Below, in pieces: positions 1 to 13,783 of a stretch of 64,000 bases of DNA. Position numbers and translations under genes: made by a program. Location of the stretch: assembly GCA_015039315.1 (NCBI GenBank), contig WIDE01000017.1:214181-278180 (forward strand), written 5' to 3'. The stretch comes from Clavulina sp. PMI_390 (taxonomy: Eukaryota > Basidiomycota > Agaricomycetes > Cantharellales > Hydnaceae). Numbering within the stretch: position 1 is the first letter of the stretch; each line of letters opens with the position of its first letter. The notes below the pieces were generated by a model. That model saw only the letters and a list, made by a program, of their open reading frames with translations. It searched no databases and was not told where the DNA came from.

Positions 1-740
1 GATTGGACGATGTAGGTAGCGTTGAAGGAATACTCAAGTAGCCTCGATATCGACACAAGTGTCAGTGGATGGTTGAGAGCAGGAAAGTCGGATATGGGAG
101 AAAAGCGACGACGAGGAGCTGTGGAAGTATGGAGAACCATGCGTTGGGATCTTTATATCTACGTCAGCGGACACGAGGTGATGGCTTGGAGGCCGCGAGG
201 CTGAAGGATGGGGATTTGCTGGCGGCTATATCATCATCAGTCCACTCTGGATGATGAACAGCCGTATCTAAGAGACCAATAGGCGGTCGTATTGCAAGAT
301 CAGGACCACCCCACCGTGGTGTCATGCAGAGGAATGAGCGACGGCGCATGGGCAGGTGTATGCACAGATGCGAGTCCAGATGCATCTAGGTAGCCAGTCA
401 TAAATCGCTTGATTCTTCTAGCTAACATTTCATGGAGGCAAGGAAGCTACGGAACTACATAGACTTCTTGGCCATAACTGCTAGGAACAGTGCTACCTGA
501 CCGCAAGTGTTCAACGCATTTGGTGAGAACCTTGCGTGCTCCAGGGATCAGGCCAAATTTCTGCATCGTTGCCGGAACGCGCCTTGAATAACAAGTGAAC
601 ATATTATTTCGTTGAATGAGAAAAGGGCAGATGTGTGATGGCCATTGAAAAACGTGCCAGCTGCGTGGTCAACTTCGGAACCGAAGGCGACATCTCACAG
701 TGACATAGTGTGACTCGATTTTCTCCATCCTAGCTGTGTC
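1..740. other. Left-edge intergenic region, no gene recognised
   Basis: Only short overlapping frames are present, and none resembles a known protein. On the minus strand a TATA-like heptamer lies at 151-157, followed toward the window edge by a pyrimidine-rich stretch. This could be the promoter and 5' leader of a minus-strand gene starting beyond base 1. The right part, about 600-740, should hold the promoter and possibly the first tiny exon of GCN1, because the first GCN1-like frame opens just after an acceptor-like 'catcctag' near 733. Confidence 0.5.
151..157 (-). promoter_or_regulatory. Candidate TATA box of a minus-strand gene off the left edge
   Basis: The minus strand reads TATAAAG. 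About 150 bases of C/T-rich sequence without an obvious coding frame follow toward base 1, which suits a 5' leader. The target gene is outside the window, so this is inference from one motif. Confidence 0.25.
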
Positions 741-3700
741 GTGCTTGGCTGCGTTCTTGCTCACTCGTTTCGGTTGATCTTGCCCGCACTATCGCCCAAC
801 GTGGCGTCCTCTAATCCAGAGAGGTCTAAAAGGAAAGCCCTCGCCAAACTTGTGGCGAGTGGTGCCAGCGAGCGCATCTCGCGGGGTGAAATCATAGCAT
901 GGGTCGATGCAGCCAAGATTCATTCCTATGATGGCGAGGATTTCACGTTTCGTGACGACGAGGATGTGTTAGCAAAAGGTGACGATGATGACGATGATGC
1001 TAGCGAGGACGGCGGGAAAACTCCAAAGCAGGCTGATACCGCTAAGGCGTGGAGAGACTTTGTTTCGTTGTCGCGAAGACGCGTCATGGAGCCCGGAACG
1101 AATAGGCGTATTGATTTTCTTAAAGAAAAACTCATGTCGGTTGCGCTCACTGGAAGTAAGAGTGCTACCTGTAAAACTCCAATCAGCGGCCATGTTGACT
1201 CGATCGTCCTGGATTTTTAGCTCTGTTTGACCATCAAGCATGGGATCTGTTCGAAGTCATCGCGCTGACAGGTCCTCGGTATGTTGACTCTGGCTCCCGA
1301 TCCGCCGCTATCGATACTTTACGAGCCCTGGTTGCGCGTGATGCCTTGTTCGGAGGTGCAGATGATGGGCGAATCCCCGGTCTGCTCGAGAAGATCGTGA
1401 AATGGTTGGCCGATGAGTCTGCCAGAATATCATCCCTTTCCGCAAGAAGGTGCAGCCGAGCTCACTAGAGTGCCGATATTGGACGGAAACTAATGGTCAC
1501 GTTGCATGATTCCAGTTCCTCAGCGGCAAGCGAGCGATTCGCTCTGCTAACGTGGGCTTGTGCGATCCTCGACGAATGTCTGGCCTCTCTTGACGGTTTT
1601 TCGGAAACATCGTCTTGGAAGCCGTTGATTCTTTCTCTCGCTATCCTCATTGATTCTTTATCCGATGCCAACACCAAACCGACTATGAAACAGAGCGCCC
1701 TCGTGCAAACTCGCCGCTTGCTTCGCTCTGTGAGCTACACTTGCCGCCTATAGTAAATACCCTATCGCGACTGACCCTCATCCAGCATTACAGAACTATC
1801 CCATCCATCATTCAAACCCTTCTGGAAGCTACAAAGTCATCTTCAAGCCCAATCATCTTTTCATCTCTCCTGGGGGTATGCGTGGATGTTTCGATCCGAC
1901 TCAAGCCAGACACCAGAAAGGAAGAAGGGATGGGCTTCGTTCAAACGGCTAAGGCTCGCCATTCTATTTTTGCCTTGCGTGCACACATTCACTTACTCCC
2001 CAGCCCCTCTTCTAGGACCCGCTGATCGGTTATTATAGTACTTGTGTGGTAGGCTCACGCGTACCAGTTCCAACCCATGTGGTTGTAAGTGACCCGAGTC
2101 CGTTCATTCTGTCCCTGGTACTTATTTATAGTACTCAGGCAGCCTTAAGCGGCTTCGTGTCGAATTTCGTCACCGCTGACGATTTCAAAACCTCTCTCCT
2201 TCCGCAATTTGAGAAAGGTCTTATCAGATCCCCTGAACATGTGCTGCCAGGTGCTTTTGTTTCACTTGGGTACCCGCCGCAATCTAACAAGGATATTACT
2301 ATATAGTGCTGGCTAGTTTCGTGGACGATTTCGGTGGAGAACTAACAGGCGATGTCGTGAAATCCATCTTTACGCCAATTCAGAACTCCACCAAATCAAC
2401 CAACCCCCAGGTTCACTCGGGAGCCTCTGCTGCATTCAAAGCTCTTGTCTCAAAGCAAAATATTAGCAATGATACATACAAGATGATTGCCACCGAGCTG
2501 CTCTCACTTCCAAAAGCAGGTAAAACTGCATCTCCAGATCATCGACGAACCCTCTACGACATGTTAGGAAAGCTTCCTACTTCCACTGATATCTCCCCTC
2601 TGATATCTTTCACGCTCCCCGCCCTCCTTGCCAAGGAGACTAGCGATTTGGTCCTTCCTATCCTAAGTGGCACCCTCGCTACTCATTTCTCTCATGTTTT
2701 ATCGTCCAACACCCCAATTCCTGCAGATGTGTCATCTCTTTTTGTCAAGGAATGTGCTGGTCAGAAAGCCCCCGTTCGTCGAGCTTTTTTGCATGTTATT
2801 GGGATGGCCTACGAGCCCCGAGCCCCGTCATCGGACGAGGCGGCGGAGACACTATGGTCTGAATCACATAAAAAGCTGGCCGAGGCTCTGCTCCCTTCGT
2901 TGGAGGCTGACCTCAAGAAGAGCGTCGCTTCGCCCCTAAATGCGGACTCGGGGCCAATGGAAGGTTATGTAGCCGTTGCGACCTTCGTGCACCCGGATTC
3001 TCCTATTGCCAAGACTAGTACGTGATTTCCGAATGTGGGACCAAAAACGAGCTAATTGACTTTTGGTCACAGAGCGTCAAGGGCTCTACGACCTCCTCGC
3101 TCTCACTGGAACGAAGCCGTCGTTTCTTCTCTGGGATAAAGTTTACGTCAAGTTGTCGACACCAGAGGAGGAACAATGGCTTAACCGAGCTCTAGTATGC
3201 GCTTTTCTGCAAGGTCAAGTCGAGATCGCGAAGAATGAGAATCTTAGGTGCTTATGAGTCGGATATTTGTTAGCTCGTGTGATAATGGCTGACTGTTTTA
3301 CTCTGATCTGTAGAACGAACTTCGGTCTCGCCTTCCTCAACCTTGCCGTGACAAGCAAACACTACAAGACCCGCCAAGCGGCTTTGTCATCTCTCAAAAC
3401 CCTCAATCGTCTTGCTCCTAGTGCCATTCATACTACAATACAATCTGCACTCATGACCTTTGTTAGCAGCGCGAAGCCTACGGTAACCAGTGCTGAGGAA
3501 TCCGCTTCTCAGCCAGAGGTCACAAGCGATCGAGTGGCACCTGTTTTGTTGGCACTCGCCGACTTTGCGGACGAGTATGAGAAGCCCTTGAGGGAAAAAA
3601 TACTAGCACGTTGGGTTGTGCTAGCCCATCACGCATCAGTTGGTCCGTCGCCTCGTGCTCAAGGCATTAGTCATGTAATAACACTTTTAATAGCCCCGCC

Positions 3701-6700
3701 ATCAAAACCTCTATGGGTCGATGTGGTTAGAACTGCTGCATTAGATCCGAGAGCTCTCCTCGGTAATCACCTGAAATTGGTCCTAGAAACCGTCAACGAA
3801 GGAGCGCTAGTGAGTTCTCATTTGCAAAACTCCCCGTTATTATACTAATCCTACATCGCCAGCACCCCCATACTTCCGAAGCGGCATTAGGTGCTGCAAC
3901 TACCCTCATGTTCATCGATCCTGAAACCATGCTGCCCAAGTTTCTCCAGCAAATTCGCCTCGATTTGGATAGATCCAGATTAGGCGCCATTACCGCCACT
4001 GATCTTAGCATTTGGAAGACAGAAGAAGGCGTCGCATTTATCGATGGTTTGTCCAACATAGTGCTCATTCTGCTACGCTACTCACCCCTAAGCTTTTGTA
4101 GTGCTCGCCTCCAAGAAAGATAAAGGCGTTTCAAAGGGAAAGAACCAAGATATTGAAAAATGGGAGGCCCAGCTCCGAAAGGACCTCGCCGCGAAGAAAG
4201 GCTCAACTCCAGCCGCTCTATCAAAACAGGATCAAGCTCTTGTCAACGCTCAGCTACGCCAAGAGTCTGAGATAAGAGCGAGAATACAGAAGTCGTCGCT
4301 GGAGGCATCTAGAGGGCTTGGCTTTATCCGCAGTGCCGTGTCTGCAAATGTTGAACAGCTAGCTCAGTATCTCTTTGAGATTCTCTCGCTCCTCCTGGAT
4401 AGCTCGCTTAGACTTGCTACACCACTCGTCAACGACGTTGCATACCAAACCTACTTTGTGAGTGCGCTTGGGCTGTTTGAACCCACTGACTGACAATGCC
4501 TGAGCCAGGCAATTGCTTCAGCAGCCTCACCACGGCTCGGCACCACTCGATTAGCAATCGCAGTGGCCACCATTCGTCTGATAGAGATCGATATTCTACC
4601 CGAAGAGTATATGCAGGAACCATTGCATGGTATGTAGTTTCCTGCTCACTGACCTTGCTCAGTACTGATTGGCAATATCATTCAGAACTATCGTTGCGAG
4701 TTCTCTACGCAATCCATGATCGGGCGTCATCGAATCCATTCGACGCTATCACCTTCTCGTTCTTTCAGCCATTCCTTGAGCGCATCCTAGCTTTAGGCGG
4801 AGCTACTACCTCCGAGGACGATAGTCCTCTCGAGCAGATTACCTTGGCCATGGAGACCTTCCAATTCCACGTTCCAAAATGTGAGCATTTTGTAAGGCCT
4901 TTTGTTCGACTCTCATCATTGTCATCTAGTCGCTTCTTCCGATTACCCACGAAAGGCTGTATTGAGTACTGTGCTCGACTCTATGGCACAATATGCCCAG
5001 CTTGCGCGAACTTCAGCCACGGTGCTCGTGGACATCGGTGAAACGATCCACTCATCCGCCACCTCGGAGGAAACTAGCCTCCTTATCCACGGCGTTTTGG
5101 CGCAAGAATCATTCGCGCGCCACGCATGTTTGCAAGCTCTTGAGCCATTCGACTTGACAGATCTCGATTGGAGCCCTGCTTTGTGGATCGCTTGCTTTGA
5201 CCCCGACGAGCAAAACGCGCAGACAGCCAACGATCTATGGGCTCAAAATGCTCTCGACGTAGCAACCACGTTCATCCAAGATCTACTACCATACCTCAGT
5301 CACGAGAACGCAAATGTTCGGCAGAGCTGTGCCGTTGCGCTGTCTGCTTCCTTGGATACTCATCCCGAGTATCTATCTCCATTGCTTGTTGCCCTGAAGG
5401 AGCTGTACAGGGTCAAGGCCGAGATTCTGGGACCCCAATATGATGCATACGGAATGCTCATTGAGAAGAGCCTAGAAACCCAGGATGCTTGGCCTGCCCG
5501 GCAGGCGATAGGGTCGACTCTTGAGCATCTTGCTGAGCACCTCACCGACGCCGAGGTTGTTCCTCTATTCAACTTCCTTATTAAGGACGCAGCACTTGGG
5601 GACCGCACTGGTGAAGTACGGAGAACAATGCTCGCAGCCGGTTCTGCCGTGGTGGATTTGAAGGGCAAGGACAGTCTCGCTGAGCTGCTTGGCGTCTTCG
5701 AGAGCTATCTAGGTCAACCCGCTGCTGCCACTGAAGCATCTGACTTCATCCGCGAAGCTGTCGTTATCCTTTTAGGACGTCTCGCACGGCATCTCGACTC
5801 TTCGGACCCACGTGTCCCAGTTATTGTTGACCGGCTAGTGGAGGCTCTGAAAACGCCTTCGGAAGCCGTGCAGCTTGCTGTCGCCGAATGCCTTGGACCT
5901 CTCGCCGTCCCCCTAGGCGACCGCCTGGGACCATTGATAGAGAAATTGTTCAGCAGCCTGACCTCTGCTCCTAAATACGGTGAGCGCAGAGGCGCTGCTT
6001 ATGGCCTTGCCGGCCTCACTACGGGTCGTGGGCTCTCCGTTTTCAAGGAGCACCAGATCCTCATACAGCTCAAAGCAGCCTTGGACAACAAGAAAAGCCA
6101 AGACGCAAGGCAAGGCGCTATGTTCGCCTTTGAAACCCTTTCTACGATGCTAGGGCGACTATTTGAGCCATATGTGTTAGACATAGTCCCACTCTTGCTC
6201 AACGCCTTGGGGGATCAAACTCCAGACGTTCGCGAAGCCACTCAGGACGCGGCAAAAGTCATCATGGCCAATATGTCTGGCTTCTGTGTCAAATCGGTCC
6301 TCCCATCCTTATTGGAGGGCCTCGACGAGAAGCAATGGCGAACCAAGAAGGGTTCTATTGAGCTCTTGGGTTCGATGGCTTACCTTGCTCCTCGACAACT
6401 GTCACTCTCTTTGCCCACAGTCATCCCTCGGCTCACCGGAGTTCTCACCGACTCACATGCTCAAGTACGAGCTGCGGCCAACAAATCTCTGAAGCAGTTT
6501 GGTGAAGTCATCAACAACCCAGAAATCCGCTCTCTTGTTCCCACTCTGTTGAAGGCATTTGTCGATCCAGACAAGATTAGCAACGCGCTATCCGCTCTTC
6601 TCAAGAAGTCATTCGTGCACTACATTGATTCTCCCTCCTTGGCTTTGGTCAGTACGCGAATGGAACTTATGCTCATCATAATGCTCACCCATCTCATAGT

Positions 6701-9700
6701 TGATCCCTATCCTCGAACGTGGCATGCGCGAACGTGGATCAGAGAACAAACGAAAAGCTGCCCGGATTGTCGGTAACCTAGCATCGCTCACGGATTCGAA
6801 GGATTTCGTCCCATACCTCTCAAGGCTGATGCCGTTTATTCACATTGTATTGGTGGACCCAGTTCCCGAAGCAAGAGCGACGGCCGCCAAAGCCCTTGGC
6901 TCCTTGATCGAACGCTTAGGCGAAGCCAACTTCCCCGATCTCGTGCAGAGACTTGTCCAGACGCTGAAAACGGATACGTCAGGAGTAGATCGCCAAGGTG
7001 CTGCTCAGGGTCTTAGTGAGGTCCTATCTGGTCTTGGTATGGACAGGATGGAGGCTCTATTGCCCGAGGTCATTGCCAATGCCAGCAGCCCGCGTCCGTA
7101 TGTCCGTGAAGGGTTTATGTCACTGCTAGTCTTCCTCCCTGCTACCTTCGGGCACCGCTTCACCCCTCATTTGTCTCGAATTATCCCGCCAATCCTTAAT
7201 GGCCTCGCAGATGTAGAGGAGTATGTTCGTTCAGCATCGATGAAGGCGGGCAGAATGATCATCGTCAACTATTCGTGAGTTTAATGTCTTCTCTATTTAG
7301 CAGCATATTTATACAATCTTCCTAGCGACAAAGCCGTGGATCTCCTGCTGCCTGAACTAGAGAGCGGGATGTTTGATTCTAGTTGGCGTATTCGGGTCAG
7401 TCCAGTATTGCAGTCACACTCAAGAAAATTCGGCTCATCAACTATTCATGTTGCAGCACTCCTCAATCACTCTTGTTGGTGAATTACTCTTCAAGGTATC
7501 TGGGATCAGTGGCAAAAATGAGATCGACGAAGACGAAGCAGGCGACGCCGGTGCCGTCGCAGCTGAGAACTCACGGAAAGCTCTTGGCGATTCTCTTGGC
7601 CGGGATCGGCGAGACAGGATTCTTGGATCGTTGTATATCGTGCGGCAAGATGCTGTCGCATCAGTTCGACAGGCAGCACTTCACATCTGGAAAGCGCTTG
7701 TGCATAACACGCCAAGGACTGGTAAGTTACAGCCGTGTCCTCATCACAAAGATACTAATTGTTGTATTCGCCCAGTTCGCGAGATCCTCGTCACGTTGGT
7801 CGATCATCTTGTGGCTCTCCTCGCAGAAGGAGAGGAGCAACGAGAGGTATTACTTCTTCTCTACCTGAGGTATGAAAGCTGAAACTAGATTAATTCGTAG
7901 ACTGCGGCGAGAACTTTGGGCGAAATCAGCAGGAAGCTGGGAGAGAAAATCCTTGGAGAAGTTGTTCCTCTGTTGCGACGTGGTGCAGACTCCCCCAATC
8001 CAAGCACTCGCGCCGGTGTTTGTTTCGCTGTCAGTGAGATTCTGTGAGTACCGCTGCTGAACATTTTCTACTGTCTCCAGTTCTAATCGGTTGTTTGATC
8101 CCTCCTAGCCAAAACACTACCGACTCCCAGCAAGAAGGTCATGAGGATGACCTCATCGCGACCGTCCGTGTTTGTCTTGTCGACGAATCTTCCTCTGTTC
8201 GGGTTGCTGCAGCACAAGCCTTCGACACCCTGCAAGAATATCTCGGGAATAGGGCAATCGATCAGACCATTCCGACTCTATTAGAAGCTCTCCGTCGTCC
8301 TGGCGCCGGCTCTGGCACTGCTCTGCAAGCTCTTCGAGAAATCATGACGGTAAGAGAGCTTGTCCGTGCTCTTTATGTTATAGTGACGTTCCCCATCTCC
8401 AGGTTCGGGCCACAACTGTGTTCCCGATTTTGATCCCGACCCTGGTGACATCGCCAATGACGGTCTTCAACGCGAATGCCCTGGCTTCTCTAGTCACTGT
8501 CGCTGGTTCAGCATTGAGCAAGAGATTGGTTCCTGTCGTCACGGGTCTGATAACCTCGTTAGAGACTGAGCAAGATGCTGAGACCGTGGAGGCTGTCCAA
8601 GGCGCTCTCGAGGCCCTCGTTGGGTCCATTGACGACATCGAGGGTCTCCATTCTCTGATGATGTTACTCCTCGGATGGTTTGTAGTATTACAACTCCAGG
8701 CTCATCTATTCCAAACTGACCTCAACCGATAGGTGCAAGCACGAGACTCCTATCAGACGAGGTAGCGCGTGCTCTACATTTGCAGTTTTCTGTGCCAACA
8801 CCGATCTTGACTTCTCAACGTATCGCGTTGACTGGATCCGCCAACTAGTCAGTCTACTCGATGATCGAGAAAATGTAGTGCACGAGGCTGCTTGGAAGGC
8901 CCTGGATGAATTTGTCAAGTCTATTGACAAGGATGAGATGGACGTCCTCGTGGTCCCACTCCGTCGAACCATCGAATCTACTGGTGCACCAGGACGCAAT
9001 GTGCCTGGGTTCAGTTTGCCGAAGGGCGTTGCCCCAATCTTGCCCATCATCACTGCCGGCCTTACTGGTGGAAACAACGAGCAGAGAGAGCACGCGTCAT
9101 ACTCGATTGCTGATGTTATCGAACGCACCGAAGAAAGTGCCATCAAGCCATACATCACTCAGCTCACTGGTGCACTCATTCGTGTTATCACCCAAGCCAC
9201 AACTGCGCCTCCTCCCGTAAAGGGAGGGATCCTCCATGCTCTCACAGTCATGCTGCAACGCATCCCTACTTTCGTTAAACCATTCTTCCCGCAGCTCCAA
9301 AGGACTTTTGTCAAGTCATTGTCGGATGCTGCGCTGAGTGTCAGGCTACGAGCGGTAACCGCACTGACTGCGTTGATGGTCCACCAGCCGCGTGTAGATC
9401 CCCTGATCACGGAGCTTGTTGGCGCAGTGCGGTCAAACGATGATGCGATTGCTGGAAGTATTGCCAGTGCTCTGGGTGGAGTTGTCACCAGCGCAAGGAA
9501 ACACGTGAGTGCAGCAAGTGCGGAACTCTTGCTGGAGCTAGTTTCGGATTCACTGCGAGAGTCCCATGAGGGTAAGCGAGGATTTGTTTCGTTTTAGAGA
9601 GTGAGCAAGCGCTGAAAGCCAGCGACAGATCCGTATAATGTTGGGGTTGCTGCCGTCTTTGCGGCTCTCAGTTCTGATGCGGAACTCGTTCGCTCCCTGG

Positions 9701-10070
9701 TCGAGTATGTTTCTTCCTAGCTGCGCAGTGGCCCAAAGCTCAAATTGATTTGCTTCTTCAGGTCCTCTATCATAAGCCCCCAGCCTCCACCACAGCCCCT
9801 CGTATCCCAGATCCTGTAAGACTTTACCATTGTGCCGTGGGAATGACCTATGGTTGCTCATACTTCCTCTCTCTCTCTAGGCTGAAAACTGTGACCACCT
9901 GCCCTCAACTTTACATGACTCTGGGCACGGTGCCCATGCTGGTGAAGAGAATTCAGGCATGTGTTGGTGCAGACCAACCATCCATTGCACGTCCAGCGAG
10001 GGAAGCAAAAGACGTCCTAAAGAGCGAGCCTCCATGGGCTGACGACGCCAATGTACAAGCTCTGCTCTGA
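741..10070 (+). CDS. GCN1: Gcn1, HEAT-repeat activator of the Gcn2 kinase
   Basis: Gcn1 binds ribosomes and, with Gcn20, passes the uncharged-tRNA or stalling signal to the eIF2alpha kinase Gcn2. The spliced frame is about 2,500-2,600 residues, the usual family size, and is almost wholly HEAT repeats. The longest exon (about 4902-6650) holds the eEF3-like core with 'YGERRGAAYGLAGLTTGRG' near 5980. The next exon (about 6700-7278) has 'GMRERGSENKRKAARIVGN' and 'SLIERLGEANFPDLVQRL', in the region that in yeast contacts the Gcn2 RWD domain. Many 50-60 base introns interrupt it; one is at about 1154-1220, where the frame rejoins as '..MSVALTGTLFDHQAWDLF'. The stop is at 10068-10070. The start is unresolved: the first frame has no ATG at its head and is probably joined to a short upstream exon. 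An acidic run (GDDDDDDASEDGG) lies near 979-1017. Family identity is sure; the N-terminus and exact exon borders are not. Confidence 0.92.
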
Positions 10071-10494
10071 GATCTGCTCTTTGTTCTTCATTCATGTATC
10101 ATTTACCAGCGCACTATGAATGTATAGTTTGTATATCTTCGTATCGGCCTACCTGTTGTAGTGTGCTGTATCTATACGCCGCTGTCGCCACCGCAAGCAC
10201 AGGCCGAACGAAAGTGACTTCGGCGGAGCTGTGACTGCCGGCACCGCAACAGAGCAACAAACATGTCCGCAGAACCACAACATTGGCGCACAGCACCTCT
10301 CACCGTCACTCACATCAACGCCACGTCTCCATTACTTTCATAACCCCCTTAATTTCCTTCGCGACCAGCACCTAGCCGGTTCTCAGAGTCGAGCACTGGA
10401 TAAGAAGCTGACCTGCAGACAGACTGGCCCATCACCTCCTTTCCAACCTCCTCCACGCGTACCTCCCGAGACTGAGCGGCATATACTGTCAACT
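10071..10494. other. Intergenic, GCN1 3' end to GGPP synthase promoter
   Basis: 424 bases between two genes of the same orientation. It should contain the GCN1 3' UTR and the GGPP synthase promoter. No TATA box or repeat stands out. A C-rich stretch precedes the next start codon. Confidence 0.5.
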
Positions 10495-12087
10495 ATGAGC
10501 TCCTCTTCCTCAAGCTCTACCGGCTATGAAAACATGATACAGACCCTCTCCGGAAGTTATCGCTGGCCTGAGGTTCATGAAAAGGTACGCTTCACCGCCC
10601 CTTTCGATCACCACCAGCAGGAATGACCTCGAAAGTCCGAAAACTGAAATAAAACTCCCCGATGCCCTCGATATGTACTGTCGATCTATACCGATTGTCG
10701 ACCCACAACTGATGTGGGTCACAGACTCTTCTCGAACCGTTCACCTACGTCACGACGAACGGAGGAAAACAAATCCGTAGCAAGCTCATGGAAGCTTTCA
10801 ATGAATGGCTGCATGTCCCCCCCGAACGTCTCGCTATCATCGCAAACATAGTCTCGATGTTGCACAACGCAAGCTTGCTGTAGGTCCTGCTCTAGTCGAC
10901 CATCCGGATCGAATGAAGTTCTCACTCTTTGAGCAGGATTGACGACGTCGAAGATAACTCCCAATTGAGGCGGGGAACTCCAGGTTCGGTCGATACATCG
11001 ATATAGATCAATTGAGTACAGCCTGTCGACTGATTCCCGGTTGTCCCAGTCGCCCACAAAATCTATGGCGTCCCTCAAACGATCAATAGCGCCAATTACG
11101 TCTATTTCCTTGCATACAAAGAACTCTTTAAACTACGGGACCTCATGAAGGCGGAAGGCACGGAAGAACAAGGTGCTGCTCGGGCGAATGAGCTTGAACA
11201 AATTGTCACTGGTCAGTGATGTGCCCCCTGCCTCTCGCATAAACCACGAAGCTCGACGCTGACACGCTTTCCTGTGGTAGAGGAATTGCTCAATCTCCAT
11301 CGCGGGCAGGGGCTCGAGCTCTTCTGGCGAGACAGTCTGACATGCCCAACAGAGGACGAATATGTGCAGATGGTCAACGGGAGTGAGTACCAAATGATGA
11401 ATGGCTTGGATGATTGCTACATATAGATAATATGTTAATGGGTTGATTTCTAGAGACCGGAGGACTCCTAAGGATTGGAATCAAGCTCATGATGAGCTCC
11501 AGCTCGTCAACAGTGTAAGCATTGCAAACCATCTTGGCGAAATGTCTGTCCAATCTGACACCCAATAGTGATTATGTGCCTTTGACGAATTTGATTGGTG
11601 TCTGGTTCCAAATTCGGGACGATTACATGAACTTGGACTCCACCGAGGTCAGTATATTGCAAGCGCGTTGTTCATTTGTTCATTTACCCGCCCCTACTAG
11701 TATTATGGCACCAAGGGGTACGCGGAGGATCTGACTGAGGGCAAGTTCTCGTTTCCCATCGTTCATTCTGTACGAGCCGATACCTCCAATCGGCAAGTCC
11801 TCAGTGCGTCCCTCCGGCCATTCTCCAAAGATACGAACGATGCAGCTGACAATATGAACCCAGATGTACTACAGAAGAGACCCACGACACCTACAACAAA
11901 GCGCTACATAATTGGATATATGAGAGACTCGACGGGTTCATTCGAGTACACTCGCTCCGTACTCCGCACCCTTGAAGCACAAGCGCTAGAGGAGATCAGC
12001 AAATTGGGGGGAAACGAGCGCTTGGAGAAGATCGTGAAGATGTTTAGCGTTGAGGGATCAAACCAGGCGGAGCCCAGTGGCAAGTAA
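10495..12087 (+). CDS. BTS1: Geranylgeranyl diphosphate synthase
   Basis: A trans-prenyltransferase that condenses farnesyl diphosphate with isopentenyl diphosphate to the C20 precursor for protein prenylation and terpenoids. The ATG at 10495 begins '[16 protein letters not shown]'. Spliced exons give '[17 protein letters not shown]', then the first aspartate-rich motif '[17 protein letters not shown]' (DDxxD, exon at about 10938-10983), '[19 protein letters not shown]', '[18 protein letters not shown]' and the second motif '[12 protein letters not shown]' near 11605-11640. '[17 protein letters not shown]' follows. The protein ends '..SNQAEPSGK' at 12087. At least seven short introns are needed, all in phase. 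Spliced length is about 320 residues, normal for fungal GGPP synthases. No terpene-cluster partners lie next to it, so a housekeeping role in prenylation is likelier than a dedicated secondary pathway. Confidence 0.93.
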
Positions 12088-12342
12088 GCCTTCACTGGGC
12101 TGGATGATCTCGTGCTCTTTGTTGTAAACTACAATGACCTGTAGAGCGAATCAGTGCTCGCCTGATTACTCGGCGACGCACTAACTTTTTTCCAATTCCC
12201 AGCGATGCATGATTTGGAGCGGGCGACCTGAGTAGCCATCAACCTCCTAATCGATGCGGGCCGGTGGGGGCCGGGTGTTTGGCCGATCGAGAGTGTTTCA
12301 AGTTTTCGATTATCTCCCTCCTACCACCACTACCCACTACCG

Positions 12343-12350
12343 TATATAAG
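12343..12350 (+). promoter_or_regulatory. TATA box of the aldo/keto reductase gene
   Basis: TATATAAG lies about 70 bases upstream of the ATG at 12420, within a pyrimidine-rich promoter. Confidence 0.6.
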
Positions 12351-12419
12351 GGTCTAATTCCCCTCTACCTCGCCCCCTTTCAAGCCCCTCTCCAAGCTAA
12401 CTCTCGAGCTGATAACACA

Positions 12420-13783
12420 ATGACCCTCAACGAGAAACGAATCGCTCTCCCTAATAGCACTGCTGAAGGCTTCTCTGCCAGTATTCCTGTGATCGGTCTG
12501 GGTACCTGGCAAAGCCCCGCGGGAAAGGTCGCTGAGGCTGTCGAGTACGCACTTAAAGAGGCTGGCTACCGACACATCGATGGCGCATTCGCATATGGCA
12601 ATGAGAAAGGTGCGCCCGAATTATCCATCCGCTGGAGATGCATGCTGATGCTCGCTATGGCCACTGACCGCAAAATACTTTGACCGACCTTCTAACTGGT
12701 CTCCTGTCTCCTTCGATCGATGATACACTCCGATGGGACCCTTTATTGCATTCGACACCTATGTACCACCGTCCATCGTAACAGAGGTCGGCCAAGGCAT
12801 CAAGGCCTCTGGAGTCCCCCGCTCCGAAATCTTCTTAACCTCCAAGATCTGGTCGACTTATCACCGTCGCGTCGCCGAGAACGTCGATCTGATTCTGGAG
12901 GCCCTTGATACGGATTATGTCGATCTGCTGCTCATGCACTGGCCCTTCCCTCTGAACCAGAATGGGAATCACCCTCTCTTCCCTAAGAAGCCAGACGGAA
13001 CCCGAGATCACGATGAAGAATGGGATATCAAGGATACGTGGAAACAGCTGGAAGAGGTCCTTGCGAGTGGTTAGTTTTGTCACGCCCTCTCCTCTCTTTT
13101 CACTTCCTGAGCCAAATTTATTGCGGATATCCATTCGATTCTCAATATTGACCCGAAATGTGGCTTATCATTAGGCAAGGCACGAAACATCGGCGTGTCG
13201 AACTGCTCGGAATGGATGCTTCAGAAGATTCTCCCTTATGCGACGATCAAACCTGCGGTGAATCAGGTCGAGCTCCACATCTACAACCCCCAACACAATC
13301 TGTTGGGATACCTCAAGTCGGAAGGAATCGTCGCGCAGGCATATTCCCCTCTGGGCAGTACCGATAGCCCGCTCATGAAGGATGAGCTTGTGGTGGAGTT
13401 GGCGGAGAAGTACAACGCGGAGCCCGCCCAAGTATTGATCGGATATCTAGGTGAGTTTCTTGATGATAACCATCGTATTCATTTTCAAGACTCATGTGGT
13501 ACATGTATTCGTCAATCATAGCGGCCAAGGATATCGTTGTTCTTCCCAAGTCTGTTACGTCAACACGGATCCAGAGCAATTTCCACCCCGCTGAGCTCAG
13601 CTCAGAGGATATTGCAAGACTGGATAAGCTGGCGGGCGAGGGCGGCAAGCAGAATCGTTTCGTTACTCCCCCTTGGGGCAAGAAGGTACTGTACGATTTG
13701 TACATGACTGAACATGCTACTGAAGTTCTCACATATCATTGCTCTTTATGTAGGTGGGCTTTGAGGACTGGGACATGGCATGA
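12420..13783 (+). CDS. Aldo/keto reductase (GCY1/YPR1-like)
   Basis: An NADPH-dependent reductase of aldehydes or ketones with a TIM-barrel fold. Exons by splice phase: 12420-12609, 12785-13069, 13175-13450, 13522-13685 and 13754-13783. Motifs in order are '[16 protein letters not shown]', the catalytic Asp/Tyr in '[13 protein letters not shown]' (formed across intron 1), the catalytic Lys in 'FLTSKIW', the His in 'LLLMHWPFP', then '[14 protein letters not shown]', '[11 protein letters not shown]', 'AQAYSPLGS' and the coenzyme-binding '[16 protein letters not shown]'. The catalytic tetrad is complete. The last exon is only 30 bases and gives the C-terminus '..VGFEDWDMA'. About 315 residues, full family length. 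The physiological substrate (glycerol/dihydroxyacetone, xylose and similar) cannot be told from sequence. Confidence 0.93.
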
